A stretch of DNA of 64,000 bases from Nymphaea colorata (Eukaryota > Streptophyta > Magnoliopsida > Nymphaeales > Nymphaeaceae), in NCBI RefSeq assembly GCF_008831285.2, contig NC_045145.1, forward strand, positions 21,326,802 to 21,390,801. Reading direction: 5' to 3'. The notes under the pieces were generated by a model. It saw only the letters and a program-made list of their open reading frames with translations. It did not search any database and was not told the origin of the DNA. The position numbers were made by a program, and so were the translations under genes. Shown one piece after another: positions 12,211 through 24,700 of the stretch. Within the stretch, counting starts at the first letter, position 1. Every line of letters begins with the position of its first letter.

Positions 12211-13861
12211 AAATAAAAGAGTCCACTCGAGCTTAAGTAAAACTGAGGACTTAAAATTGAGCTCAGCGACACTCAAATTGGGCTCAACCAAGCTAGGGAG
12301 AAGAATGTGAGTTTTGAAATCGTGGCCTTTTGCCTCAAAACCCAAAACTCAAAAGAATCGCGGTTACACCACAAGAGGAAGTATTTTATGCGACAAACAT
12401 AGTGAAATTGGTAGGTATTGAATGAAAAACAAGAAAAAAAAAAGAAAATAAGGTATTATAGCCATCTAGCATTAATTAATTTTTTTTGTTTATTATTTTT
12501 CTTTTAACAGTTATCTTTTTTTTAAAAAGATAGACAAAGTAAAATGATTCGCTAGCACCTAAAGAACTGTACCTACTAATTTCTCATATTACAAACATTT
12601 CTCTTAATGAACATAATTGAGCATACATGAGCCAAGCACCTATAGGCTATAGCTCAAGCTAGGCACTTTTAGTTCACCGAATTATTTGGCCCTTGGTTCG
12701 AACTCGACTCGTTAAATGGTTTTTTAGTTAGAGCAGCGCCTCTAACAAAAAATTCCTGACCTCTAACAAAAAATTCCTGACTCCATTCGTCCGTGACCCT
12801 CAAACCCTTTCATGCACACTTCACCCATTAAACGGCAGGCTGCCGTGGTGAGACTCGTAAGTCGACATCTGAGTAAATGGTGGTGCGGGAAATGAGGAAG
12901 AAACCGGTTCTTTCTGTTTGCTTGTCAAGGAAGGCAGCTAAGGAAGAAACCGAGAAACCTTGTGTGGCACGGACCAAGAAGAGCGAGTGTGGCATTATTT
13001 CTTGTCTTTTGCTTGGCAGAGAAGGCAAATTCAAAATTTGGACTTCAATCCAGAGATCCAGTCCGATTTTAGAATCCAAGTTGGATGACTAATGGCTGCC
13101 GCTACGATCATTGACCGCTTTGGGTTTCATGATCACCAGAACGTCCTACGAGCAACATTTGTAATACGTCACATCCAAAAAAATGAAAGAAAATTCCCTT
13201 GGAAGTTTTTTCTTTTCATTTAATATAAGAAAGCTAGGGTTAGGCACAAACGTACCAGTTCACGCCCAGAATTAACAGACAATTAAATAGTACAAAATAT
13301 CACAAAAAAAAAATCAAAATGAAAGTAATATTTAAATAAACAAGTGATGTACATAAAAAGATTATGTGTTAATGAATAATAGCTTTCAAAAAACAAAATG
13401 AAATCTGAGTTAGAAAAAAAATTAAATAAAGTGAATTGAGTAGTTTGGATCAATTCAGTTTGAATGTAAAAAAGTATGCAAGTGTGTTCCAATACCTACT
13501 TGGGACTTTGTCGCCAAGCAGGATTGCAACCGAGTGATAAGCCGCCGGCGACGTTTCCAAAGCCGCCCTACTTGTATGATCATGTGTCTTGCTATCAGAA
13601 AAAGAATGTCGTTTAACATCAAACCATTATAAATATTCGTTCCTAAACACATCACTTCATTGAAAATAATGTCAAATATAAATAAGCTGGGCTCAGCTAC
13701 GGCATTCCAGTTGATTTAGATATATATTACGAGTGGGCGTTGGGTCAAGCCGTCGGTGGGCCGGCGGGGACCCTATGAGCAGTTTCTTTCACGTTGCTTT
13801 GTGGGCTTAACCTGCCACTAGAAATGTTTGGTGGTTGTTTTTCTTAGATTGTCGATCTTTC
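12211..13861. other. Intergenic DNA
   Basis: AT-rich sequence without a supported gene. At 12739-12780 a 21-bp unit (CCTCTAACAAAAAATTCCTG plus A) is duplicated exactly in tandem. Short frames at 12877-13092 and on the opposite strand lack recognisable domains. Confidence 0.55.
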
Positions 13862-13869
13862 TGATCAAA

Positions 13870-14040
13870 CAGTGGCGTAGCCACATGTGGGCTGGTGTGG
13901 GCAACTGCCCACATCACCTCTTTAAAATTCTTTTATTTTCTCATTGAGAAATTTAATATTTACTTTTATACATATATAAGTGTCCTTCTAAATATAAATG
14001 TTTATAAACAGGTGTCCTTCCTACTAATTTTTCTGCTTCT
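13870..14040. mobile_element. hAT-like MITE (CAGTGGCG family)
   Basis: A 171-bp copy begins CAGTGGCGTAGCCAC and contains GGGCTGGTGTGGGCAACTGC and CCACATCACC, the core shared with copies near 10784, 14846 and 18381. The right terminus is eroded (TTCTGCTTCT). Flanks TGATCAAA (13862-13869) and CGATCAAA (14041-14048) match at 7 of 8 positions, a good 8-bp target duplication. Non-coding. Confidence 0.85.
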
Positions 14041-14199
14041 CGATCAAACAAATCCTTTGTGGCGTGGACATGAGAGGACTTTGTCTTTGAATCTTGGGTC
14101 TTCTTTTTCTTCGTCTTCTTGGTCTCTTTTCTTGATGTCGTGAGTAAGTGAGAGGAGTCCTGGGTCCTAAGATAACCAAGATCCACAAGCAACAAACGA

Positions 14200-14440
14200 T
14201 TCAGGGTGAGCAATGGGTATTAATCCCACCGTCCGAAAAAGACCCGAAGGCCTCCCCATTCCCCCTGCCTCCGGGGTCCTGAGCTGCATCGGTGTCAGTG
14301 ATAGCAACAGTGCACCCTTCAGCTTAGATGTCGCGCCCTACCACCTTAAGACACAGGAACATAGCGCTCACGGGAATCGAACTAAAGACCTGCCTTAGTA
14401 CAGACCCCTAGCTCGACCAGCTACGCTATGCCCCTTGAGG
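14200..14440 (-). mobile_element. tRNA-derived SINE with 17-bp target duplication
   Basis: Read on the - strand, the element begins CCTCAAGGGGCATAGCGTAG, followed by CTGGTCGAGC. It carries a polymerase III A box (TAGCGTAGCTGG, complement of 14417-14428) and B box (AGTTCGATTCC, complement of 14373-14383) about 40 bases apart, as in tRNA genes. It is flanked by exact 17-bp direct repeats CCACAAGCAACAAACGA at 14183-14199 and 14441-14457, and the similarity runs on a few bases with one mismatch. No cloverleaf for a working tRNA is expected in such an element. The long exact duplication indicates LINE-driven insertion that is not very old. Confidence 0.9.
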
Positions 14441-14844
14441 CCACAAGCAACAAACGACTCGTATGCTTCTCCCAAATATAAAATTTTACAACAAACTTTC
14501 GGAAGGACTTGAAAAACTAATATTTTAATGCAGGTTAAGAACACAAGAACGTGACCAGCAATCAATCGAGGAGAGGGAAATTTCCAAATAATAACTTCAT
14601 GGGTCTGACATAAATCAATTGCATGATCAGATGTACATAAAAGAACTCGACCCTCATTATTCTCCACAGTGCATGATCCGTCATCTTGATTTCTATCCTA
14701 TGGTTTCGTCACCTATTAATTGTACATCATCACAGCCTATAGCTTGCCAAATAGCCATCCATCTACATTAAACAACCTTTCTAGAAGCGTTTGATTGTGT
14801 GGCTGCCGAGTCAATACTATAAGCATGATTTGTCTTTGTATCAT

Positions 14845-15020
14845 GGCAGAGGCAGGTGTAGGACTGTGTGGGCAGTTGCCCACATAGACCTACAAAACTT
14901 GGTCATTTCCATATTGATACCTCAGTCATTTTTTTTCATTTACATGCTTTTTTCCTTTAAAAATATAAAATTTAAGCACTATTGCCCCTCAACCAAAAAT
15001 TTCTGGCTCTACCTGCTCTA
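14845..15020. mobile_element. Degenerate copy of the CAGTGGCG hAT-like family
   Basis: Contains GTGTGGGCAGTTGCCCACAT, the family core, and ends with TTTCTGGCTCTACCTGCTC, an eroded inverted terminus. The left end CAGAGGCAGGTGTAGG is also mutated. I could not recognise a target duplication, so the limits are approximate. Confidence 0.6.
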
Positions 15021-15487
15021 AATGCAGCTTCTTTTAATGCATGGAGTTTCTTTGAGCTCTCCTTTCTCTCTCTCTCTCTCAAATTGATATAAAATTGTAA
15101 AAGCATGTCGGATAAAGGACTACTTTTTTTTTTTTGGCTGAAGAAATATGAAGTCGTCTTTAAGAGAGGTAGTTTTGTTATTTTATATTACAAAGTATTT
15201 TTTCCTATTGGTAAACTGCGTTTTAGTATTTCTCTTTAAAGTTGAATTTATATTTCTAACTTTTAAAGTGGAGCAGTGACTTGTCTTTTCCCCAAAAATT
15301 AGGTGCCTTTTTATAAATATTTCCCTAAGAAAATAAAATCTAAACGTGTTCTGTTATTCCAGAAGAACCTATTGTGTAAAAATTTGGATGCAGTTAGACC
15401 TTTCTTACTTACTAACAGTTGAAATAGTGCAGGCCATCTTAATACGCAGACAGAGAGAACATAGATGGTGGTCTCATCACTACTCAG

Positions 15488-15489
<2 letters not shown>

Positions 15490-15524
<35 letters not shown>

Positions 15525-15595
15525 AGAGAGAGAGAGAACTCTCTCTGAATAAAATGGAAATATAAGAAAAAGAAAAAGAAAAAAAAGAGAGAGAG
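15490..15595. repeat. TA microsatellite and purine run
   Basis: A (TA)n tract at about 15490-15526 passes directly into (GA)n, CTCTCTCT and an A/G-rich run. Low-complexity sequence with no coding content. Confidence 0.9.
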
Positions 15596-15725
15596 AAAGA
15601 GACTTCAGTTAACATTTTTGTCACTTAATATAAATGTCTTTTTTTTCTCAACCTTTCATCACAATGATTATATTTCTTATGAATGACCTGCTTAACTATG
15701 AATAACCAGCGTCACCATCTACTTT

Positions 15726-15817
<92 letters not shown>
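15726..15817. repeat. Compound (CT)n(AT)n microsatellite
   Basis: About 24 bp of CT repeats run straight into about 66 bp of AT repeats. This is one of the longest simple repeats in the window and probably varies in length between individuals. Confidence 0.95.
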
Positions 15818-15819
<2 letters not shown>

Positions 15820-16094
15820 GAGTGAATGATGACTGGTTATATAAAATCACTCAACCAATTAAAAGGTCATTCATTTGAAGCTGATGGATGGATGAGAACA
15901 ATGTATAAATTAATATTAAGTAATAAAAATGTTCATCACTTTTTTCTTTATTTTTCTTAATCATCCGTTATGATGGATCGATTTTGATTAGATGATTGAG
16001 TGATTCTGCAAAAACAGGGTCATCATTTAATATATAAAAATATATAGCACATACAACGCGCTCCATGTTTGAGAAGTTAGAACTCAAAAATCCA

Positions 16095-16098
<4 letters not shown>

Positions 16099-16139
<41 letters not shown>
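16099..16139. repeat. (AT)n microsatellite
   Basis: About 40 bp of uninterrupted AT dinucleotides. Flanking sequence is intergenic. Confidence 0.95.
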
Positions 16140-16142
<3 letters not shown>

Positions 16143-17780
16143 AGAAAGAGTGGGGGTGCTGGTCTGACAGTGCACATATGTTTGAAAGATCTAAAAGATA
16201 GAATGCACATGGGCAGACATAGAAGTTCATAATATATAGTTTTTATGAAGAAAAGGAGAGAAAGGATGGGGGCAGACTCAAAGGGATTGTGGAAGATGAG
16301 TTGTCCCAGTGCAAAGAACAGGAAAAGCAAACCCCTTGAATCTGCAGGCTCCGTTGTTCCTGCGCGCCCAACGCACACAGCCGCCTCTTCTCCGCCCATG
16401 GACCCTTCCCCGTCCTCATGTTTTGTGCCTTTCATTCAAACACCAGCTATTTAAATGTACGCGTCATTTATCAGAAACGTGTTCTTCCCTTTTAGTGATA
16501 CAAGCAAGATGCCGGCCTGTCGAGTTAAAAAGAAGGTGAAGAATTCAATACTAACTTTCTCTTTTTGTTGGTACAGTTCGTGCCAAAATAACAGTGTTTA
16601 CAATACATTTTAAAGCAATTCTAAATGCTATTTCATTATTGGATGAGCTTCATAATTTGAAGCGGGCTGCAGTTATAAAGGAATTCTAGTTAGATTTCTC
16701 GGAATGTTAAAGACATTGTCTGTTTGTTGGAATGTCACAAATTTGAAAATGATCGGTTCGTAGTGGGATTCCTTTTAGTTTGATGCAGTTGCGGAGCCGG
16801 GATTTTTTTGGTTGAAGGGCACTTGAGTCACTCATAGGTCTGGTGTGGGCACAGGTCAAGCCTCATTGCAATGAAGCTTTTGGCCGGCCGGTGCAAGCCG
16901 TGACCCACATCAGCTTACACGTAGCTCTTGTATTGGTCGATGATAAAGTTATTATAGCTTTCCGAACCAAAGATGATCGTAGCTTTAACTGTGTGGAAGA
17001 CAAGTAGAGAAGCGGTTGCCACAGTTTTTGCTTTCAACTTCAAATCTGAAATCCACTGTTTGTTTAAATAATGAATCTCACAAAAGTTTAGATCTCTATC
17101 ACCTGCCATCTCAAATATATCAAGTCATCAAACACAACCTAATTAGTTACAAAAATTCTGTCTATTCACTGTCAAAGGGTTTCTGTCTCAATTTTTTTGA
17201 AAGTTTTATCTCGAACTAACAATTTGTTACTGGTGCCAAACAATCTCTTAGGTTTTGTCTTAATTTTTGTTCATATATTGTTTGTGCACTAAATTATATT
17301 ATAAAACCATACAGGTCATCGATTCTTAGCTTGGAAATTCAAGTTGAAGCCCTTGAAATTTCAAATTGTTGTGAAGAATTTCTTCAAACGAAGTCTAATC
17401 TGGCGACGCTGGTGGAAGTTCTCCATAAGTGTGAGAAAGGAAGCGATAAATTGAAAAGTTGAAATGCGCTTTTGTCTCTAGAGTCGAAACCAACTTTTGT
17501 TGGTCACTTTTTCTTTTTCTAGACATGAAAATTCTTGCATGGGAAGGAAAGGAAAAGGAAAAAGCAACGAAGTTGGAGGTGGACAGGGGAATGGAGACAG
17601 ACGGCAACCATTGAACTTACCATGTCTTATTCGGACCCAGATCAGACAGTCGTCTCTTTCAATCAATCTCTCCCTCAAATGATGAGTAGCATGTAACCAT
17701 GTCTGCAATTTGAGTTTGGAATGGTGTTATTTGGATTGTATTGAAAAGCGTTGATTAAGATTACCATTGTGGTGGACCGG
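16140..17780. other. Intergenic DNA
   Basis: No supported gene. CAGTTGCGGAGCC at about 16788 resembles the left end of the CAGTGGCGGAGCC transposons, and GGTGTGGGCAC follows, but I find no matching right end. Short frames on both strands (16097-16539, 17395-17708) overlap and lack domains. Confidence 0.5.
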
Positions 17781-17797
17781 TTCTTTTCTCAGTCTCT

Positions 17798-18295
17798 CTC
17801 GAGTTGAGCTCGAGGCCGGCTGATTCGAGGTTGGTTCGACTCGTGTTTAGTCAGCTTGAGCTTGACTCGAGCTCGACTCAAGCTTCACATCTTCAACTCG
17901 AGCTCGATTCAAGAAACTGCCACCGAGCTCGATTCGAGAAACTGCCACCGAGCTTGAGCTCGACTCAAGCGGCTTGTTTATTTCTTTTTCACGCGCATGT
18001 TTTGTGGTGGTGCCTGGTAATAACATATGCTATGAGAGTGCAAGGATTCTTAAAGAATGACAACTTGGTGAGGAAAGAGAAAAAATGGAGGAAAAAAAAA
18101 GGAAAAAAATACAAAACAAAAATGAAAAAAAGAGAGAGATTAAAGTCGAGCCAAATCGAGTTCGTCTAACTCGAACTCGACTCATTAACATACTCGAATT
18201 TATATTTAAGCTGGAGCTTGACTCATATAAACACGAGTCGAGCTCGAATAAAGTTTACTAGAGCAAGTTCAAGTCGAGTCCAAGTTGGCTCAACT
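17798..18295. repeat. TCGAGCTCGA-rich degenerate repeat
   Basis: Many variants of GAGCTCGACTCAAG and CTCGAGCTCGA occur in both orientations between 17798 and 17972 and again between 18146 and 18295. A purine-rich, non-coding stretch separates the two parts. The right part ends CAACTCGTTGTGCAGTCCTA. Inverted CGAG-rich arms of this type are common in plant DNA transposons. I could not define both termini or a target duplication. The 121-codon frame across it is an artefact of the repeat. Confidence 0.65.
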
Positions 18296-18380
18296 CGTTG
18301 TGCAGTCCTATATGGATAAGCTCATGTGAACATAAAGAAAGAGAAAACAAGAAGGAAAGGAAGATGAGTGGGTCAAAGTC

Positions 18381-18600
18381 CAGTGGCGGAGCCACGTTAT
18401 AGCTGGTGTGGGCAATTGCCCACACTAGCCCACTAAAAACTAATTTTTTCCCTTATGAAGTACACAATATTCTTCCAAAGCATTTTCCAAAGAAAAGCCT
18501 ATATTTTTGTTCAATTTCATTTTGTTTTCTAAAAGTTAATAACGAGGTCAAGTTAACCCAAAAAAGAAAAAAAAATAAACCACATTTTTTCGCCTTTGAA
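18381..18600. mobile_element. Copy of the CAGTGGCG hAT-like family, right end uncertain
   Basis: The left end is well preserved: CAGTGGCGGAGCCACG followed by AGCTGGTGTGGGCAATTGCC and CACACTAGCCCAC. The middle is AT-rich. The expected right terminus, a mirror of GGCGGAGCC, is not recognisable, so the end given is approximate. The frame starting at 18406 is a by-product of this element. Confidence 0.65.
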
Positions 18601-20240
18601 AAGTTTATTGAACAAAACCAATCTTCTAGATTGAGCTGCTATACAATGCAATCAATTGGTTTTGATTGGATTTTCAATACTTGGACTTTGAATATTCATA
18701 TACCATCCTCACATTCATCATCTGTTGGGCTCAATGCCCCCTGGACGTCGACCTCTTGCCCAAGTCAAACGCAGGCACAGGCCTTGGGTTGCCTTGGGGG
18801 TGAAGCTACTAAATTCGAAATCCTATAGATTTAAACATCAACTCTACCTTATCTTGATTCATTGAGAACAAATGTGAAAGCAAAATCTCACGCTTTCTGA
18901 CTTGTGACTCAAGTATCTTGGCCATCAACTTCAGCCATACGTTTGATTCTCTGCAAATTGTTAGCTAACAGTAGACCGTCAGTTGAGATGAAGAAGACAT
19001 AGACATATGAAGTCACTCGCCGTGGTTACCATCTCGCTGAACTGTATTGGTCCCCAAGCAAACTCTAAATCAAAAGAACTAGCACGAGTTATGGTGAGTG
19101 GTGGAATAATTCTAGAATTATCTCGTGATAGCATGACGTATCAAAATGCAGTATTAAAGTTCACCTGGAATGTTAGAGGTCCAGCTTTTTAATTTTTACT
19201 TCCTGGTGCACGTCACTTTCTCAAAATTTCTGTTCCTCACGTTAGATTTCCTCCATGGTCCATTCCTCTTTCCCATAAGAAAAAAAAAAAAAAAAAAACG
19301 TCCAAAGCGTCAACACGGGCATTAGTGTCTTTTTAAAATATTTTGTGGTCAACTGAAGAATTTAAAGTATATTTTCGAGTTTTTTTTAAATCATTGATAA
19401 AAACTTAAAACAAATTCTATGCAACTTGAGTTGAAACAAATTCTGTGCAAATAAAATTAGGTTTTTCTTTTCTTCTTTTTCAACATGTTTTTGAACATGC
19501 AAGATAGAATAAATTCGGTGGTGTTTGAAGCTTTTGTTTGTTGATGGTATGTTAAAATTTTAAAACTTTAATTTTTAGTTTTGTTCTTGACTTAATGAAC
19601 AAAATTTTATCCAATAAACCAATATTCAATAGTGAATTGTTTAAAAATAATTTTTTCCTAAATAAATGGAAAGGAACAGGGAAATGATGAAAAATAATAA
19701 AAGTCTTAATTTTTTTAATATTCAAAAAACGGCATAGAGTTGCTGCTGAATCGGCCATTGAATCGAATCGGCCGATTCAGCTAGATTAGGATAAACACTC
19801 AGTGTCACTATCCGGTTGAGAAGTTGGTATGCATTTGTGTATATGAAGTCCGAAAGAAATATGTGAACGGCTTCAAACGCGTGGGTCACACCGTTTAATC
19901 AGCATGTTAGAGCTTCACTGGTCAACCGACCACCATGGATTCTTACGCGAATTTTAGAAATTTTGCTCTTTCTGCTTGTTTTTAGTAGTCAACTTCCCTT
20001 ATATTGAATCAAATCAATAACTTTGTAGCACAAGAATTTTGACTTCCTGGACAGACCCGGGCACAATTGGTTCGGACACCACAATTGACTGGGTGCCGCC
20101 GCTGACTTTGGCACAATAACTAGGCTGAACCCAGTCAAAGCCGCAGCCGCTAGGAGATTTTGGTACGCATTGGGTGCTGAATAGCTTGGGACGGTGTAAA
20201 ACATGCTTCGTTGACCCACTTAGAGTGGCTTGTGGTGCAG
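18601..20240. other. Intergenic DNA
   Basis: No supported gene. A poly-A run lies at about 19280-19298. GAATCGG-type short motifs cluster at 19748-19790. A 76-codon - frame near 20.0-20.2 kb has no recognisable domain. Confidence 0.5.
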
Positions 20241-20254
20241 GTAACTCGGTTGAG

Positions 20255-20420
20255 AGAGCAGGAGCGAAGTTAAGGTAGGATCTGTTTGGGCCCTGATCCT
20301 ACCTCAATTTTTTTTAATTTACATATAAATTTTAAAAAAATTTAAATGATATTTTGGTCTTAATTAAAATTTAAAAACTTTAATTCGATCGGCCACATAA
20401 GTCAGCCTAGAAAACAAAAA
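20255..20420. repeat. Possible GGGCCCTG...CCTCAATTTTT transposon fragment
   Basis: GCAGGAGCGAAGTTAAGG followed by TTGGGCCCTGATCCTACC and CTCAATTTTTTTTAATTTAC resembles the left part of a common plant repeat. A similar segment in opposite orientation lies at about 30885-30960 (AATTTTTAATTTTTTTTAAA then GGGGGCACGGCCCC). No termini or duplications could be fixed. Confidence 0.4.
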
Positions 20421-21762
20421 CCTAAATTTACAGTTACCAACCGAATCTTTCTATCTTTGGCCATTGGTTTGTAGTTGGTCCGATTCAAACCAGAACCAGA
20501 CATCCTCCTCCTCCCTCTGTTCAATCAATCCAAGAGAAAGGATAAGGAAGAGTCCTCTCTACATCATCATCATGGTGAACTGAACTGAGTTCTGGTGGTG
20601 GTGCAGTTAATTGTCCTTACTCGAGTTCTAACTCATAAATGAAGTGCTCATTTATGAGCAAACATGGGGAGGAAGAGAGAGGGTGTGTTGATAAAATAGT
20701 AGTTTTCATGGAGGTACATCATTACTCGTTTCAGAACAGTAATTACTGTATCACATGCAGAAGATACAACTCTGTTCTTGACAAGGATGTTGAAGAGTGG
20801 AAATATCTGAGCCAGACCACAAGCGCAGTCATGGCTGCGGGTCCGCACACTTGAGCCTCTAGAGATCACCAACGCGAAATGACGCATCATCTTGCGTTTG
20901 AGTTGATCCACGGGAGAGAGGGAAGAGGAGAAGATATGGAGATTATTTAATTTCATTGACCCACAGGGGATTCTAGAAGCAAGGTTGACTGCAGAAGAGA
21001 GAGGGAGATCGAGGACGAGACAGATGGAGTGGCCTGCGATGCCGCCAGAATTCAACACAATCCGGCTGGCGTTGCCACACGAAACCAAATTATTCACGCT
21101 TTTTATCTCTCTCTTTCCTCCCGTTTCAACATTTATTATGAAGTTTGAACCTAATTTCCATGATTAATGGCTTACACACAAAAAATTCAGGATTGATTCG
21201 CTCCGGTTGAAAAAATGAACCGCCGTTGGAAGAGCGGCTTGAGAGAAGAACGAAACCGGGAACAAAAAATAAATAAACGATTTTCAGAAAGAAATGAACA
21301 AAGAAACAGTATCCCCTCTTTTCCCTCCATGAAGCTCACCGTGACTCGTTCTCAATTCCCTCACCTTCCTCGCTCTTACCTCGTCTCCTCCGTGAAGCCA
21401 TTGCTTTTCTTCTCTTCTTTTCTCGTTCTCGCCACCGAACCAACTTACCCAACTCGTCGTCAATCTTCAAGGACGTGCAAGTTTCCCGTGGTTTCTGTTC
21501 TCTGTTCTCCAAATCCTTGGATCGGCTCCCTTGGTTTCTGTAATCAGGAACCAGCCGCTGCAGGAATTGCCTCTTACCTAGTGATTTGAATGTCTTCCGT
21601 GAAGTTCTCGGCCTCATTAGGGAGTATGTTAAGATCATGGCTTCCGCACCACCCGACCCCTCTTGATTCCATCCTGTAAAACACCTCAAAATCTCGACGA
21701 ATCGATTAAAACAGCACACCCATCTCCATATTCGAAGAAAATAACAGTTCGCATCTTCCCCA
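20421..21762. promoter_or_regulatory. Upstream region and likely 5' leader of ALA1
   Basis: No independent gene is supported. A 124-codon frame at 21215-21589 ends 171 bases before the ALA1 ATG. Its product is Ser/Arg-rich and matches nothing I know; if transcribed it would be an upstream ORF. The 149-codon - frame at 20648-21097 also lacks a recognisable domain. CT-rich sequence between 21300 and 21450 is typical of plant 5' leaders. I cannot place a TATA box with confidence. Confidence 0.4.
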
Positions 21763-24700
21763 ATGGATCCTCAACCTTCGGTTAGTACCTACCAAGCCGG
21801 CACCGAGCCAAGAGCAGCGCACCATGAGAACCGCGTCGTCGGAAATTCCCCTTCTTCCCGCAGGTACGCCTCTTCGAGGTCGAGAACCGGGCTTTCTCGG
21901 TTCTCAATCGACGAGGATTCCGCCGAGTTCCCGGTTCATCACCTTGGAAGGGAGAATTCGGTTTTTTCGATAGAAAGCTCGGTGGTTTTGAACTCAAGGA
22001 GGAGGTATGGGTCTAGAGGTGGTGACTCGGATGTTTTTATGACCTCCCAGAAGGAGATGAACGAGGACTCTTCACGTCTGGTGCACATAAACGATCCGAA
22101 GCCGACCAACGATCGGTTGGAGTTCGCCGGTAACGAGATTCGGAGCAGCAAGTATTCAGTTTTTACCTTCTTGCCCAGAAACCTCTTTGAGCAGTTCCAC
22201 AGAGTAGCTTACATATACTTCCTTGTGATTGCGGTACTGAATCAGCTACCCCAATTGGCTGTTTTTGGTAGAACTGCTTCTGTGCTCCCTCTTGTCTTTG
22301 TTCTTTTTGTTACTGCCGTGAAGGATGCCTACGAGGATTTCCGGCGGCATCGTTCTGATAAGATAGAGAACAATAGGATGGCTCGTGTTCTAGTGGGTAA
22401 CCAGTTTGAGCTCAAGAGATGGAAGGAAATTCGGGTGGGGGAGATCATTAAGGTTCACGCGAATGATTCTTTGCCCTGTGACATGGTGCTCCTGTCTACT
22501 AGTGATCCCACAGGTGTGGCTTATGTCCAGACAATCAATCTAGACGGCGAGTCGAATCTGAAGACTCGATATGCGAAGCAGGAAACACTCTCCAAAATGC
22601 CTGAGAAAGAGGGCATGTCGGGAATCATTAGGTGCGAGAATCCAAACAGAAACATCTATGGCTTCCAGGCAAACATGGAGCTCGACGGGAAAAGGATCTC
22701 TCTCGGGCCGTCGAACATTGTTCTTCGAGGTTGCGAGCTGAAGAACACTAGATGGGCAGTTGGAGTTGTAGTTTACGCAGGCCAGGAGACGAAGGCAATG
22801 CTGAACAGTTCAGGCGCCCCATCGAAGCGCAGTCGGCTGGAAACACACATGAACAGGGAGACGATTATGTTATCCCTTTTTCTGATTGCTTTGTGTTCTA
22901 TCGTGTCGACTTTGTCAGGCATCTGGCTTCGTCGCCACAGGAGCGAGCTTGATACTGCTCCGTTTTTTCGGAAGCTGGACTTCTCTAGAGATGATGATGG
23001 CAATGTCGGCCCTAGGAATTACAACTACTATGGGATAGGCATGCAGATATTCTTCGTGTTCCTTATGTCAGTCATTGTGTTTCAGATCATGATCCCTATT
23101 TCTCTGTATATTTCCATGGAGCTTGTTCGCCTTGGTCAGGCATATTTTATGATCAGGGATATCAAAATGTATGATGAGAAGTCAGACTCGAGATTTCAGT
23201 GTCGAGCTCTGAATATAAATGAGGATCTTGGGCAGATCAAGTATGTGTTTTCAGACAAAACAGGGACCCTGACCGAAAACAAGATGGAATTTCAGTGTGC
23301 CAGCATAAGGGGAGTAGATTACGGTGGCGGTATCATGGAGAGCGAGGAGGACGATCATTTGGTTCAAGGTATGAAATCTGTTCTACATGTTTCTGTTGTC
23401 TGTTGGAATGAACGGGTTGCCTTCTGTAACATGTATTCTGTCGTTACCTGATTGAACAGTAAATGGCCAAAGTTTGAAGCCTAAAATGAAGGTGAAAACA
23501 AACCAGGAATTGCGGGAATTATTGAGAAGCGAGAAGGACACGGAGAGGCTGAAGCATGCAGAAGACTTTTTCATTGCCTTGGCCGCTTGCAATACTATAG
23601 TTCCTCTTACTTTGGAATCAGAGAAGGGAGTTAAGTTGATTGATTATCAAGGAGAATCTCCTGATGAACAAGCTCTGGTTTATGCTGCTGCTGCTCATGG
23701 ATATACACTCGTTGAACGAACTTCTGGTTATATTGTCATTGACATACATGGGAACAAACAGAGGTACCTGATTTCTTTTCATTTAGTGATCTTTTTTTTA
23801 TCTTTGCATTCCTCCTGTGGTTAGTTTCACCTATGACCTTCTCTTGTTGATTTTGTAGATTCAACGTTTTGGGATTGCACGAATTTGACAGTGACCGCAA
23901 GAGGATGTCTGTTATAGTTGGTTGCCCTGACAATACTGTGAAGTTATTTGTAAAAGGTGCTGATAGTTCGATGTTTGGTGCCATCGACAAGTCGATGGAT
24001 TTAGACGTGATCAATGCAACAGAAGCCCAACTTCATGGTTATTCATCTCTGGGATTGAGAACACTTGTTGTTGCTGTTCGAGAACTGAATGCGTCAGAGT
24101 TTGAGCGGTGGCAATCAGACTATGAGAGAGCCAGTACTGCACTAATGGGCAGAGGAAGCTTACTAAGGTCTGTTGCAGCCAATGTCGAGAGCAATTTGAC
24201 CCTGTTAGGAGCCTCTGCCATTGAAGATAAACTTCAAGAAGGCGTTCCTGAAGCTATAGAATCTCTTAGGCAAGCAGGGATAAAAGTGTGGGTCTTGACT
24301 GGTGATAAGCAAGAGACAGCCATTTCAATTGGCTATTCTTCTAAGCTTCTGACAGAGAATATGACACAGATTATAATAACTAGCCATTCGAGGCAGTCTT
24401 GTCGAAAGAGTCTTGATGACGCTAAAGCCTTGTTCAAGAAAAGCACGGGCAATGGCATGAGGCAACCTTCAGTAGGTGCACAAAATTTTAAACCAGATCC
24501 GCAAACAGGACTCCATCCAGTACCCTCTGTGGATGATAAGACATTGATAGACGGTGGTTTTGACTATAAGAAGCCCTTGGCTTTAATTATTGATGGTACC
24601 AGCCTTGTTTATATTCTTGAATCGGACATGGAATATGAGGTATTCCTGTTGCTATAGATTCTACAACATCAACTTCTTTTCAATTTTTTTGTAGTTCTAA

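Noticed and set aside
14373-14428. tRNA gene suggested by A and B boxes
   Set aside because: The boxes lie in a 241-bp element with a 17-bp target duplication and no cloverleaf is formed, so it is a SINE, not a tRNA gene.
14395-14667. 90-codon - frame overlapping the SINE
   Set aside because: Its last part is the SINE itself and the remainder matches no domain I know; probably chance.
17804-18169. 121-codon + frame, Ser/Leu-rich
   Set aside because: Created by the CTCGAGCTCGA repeat and a purine run; low complexity.
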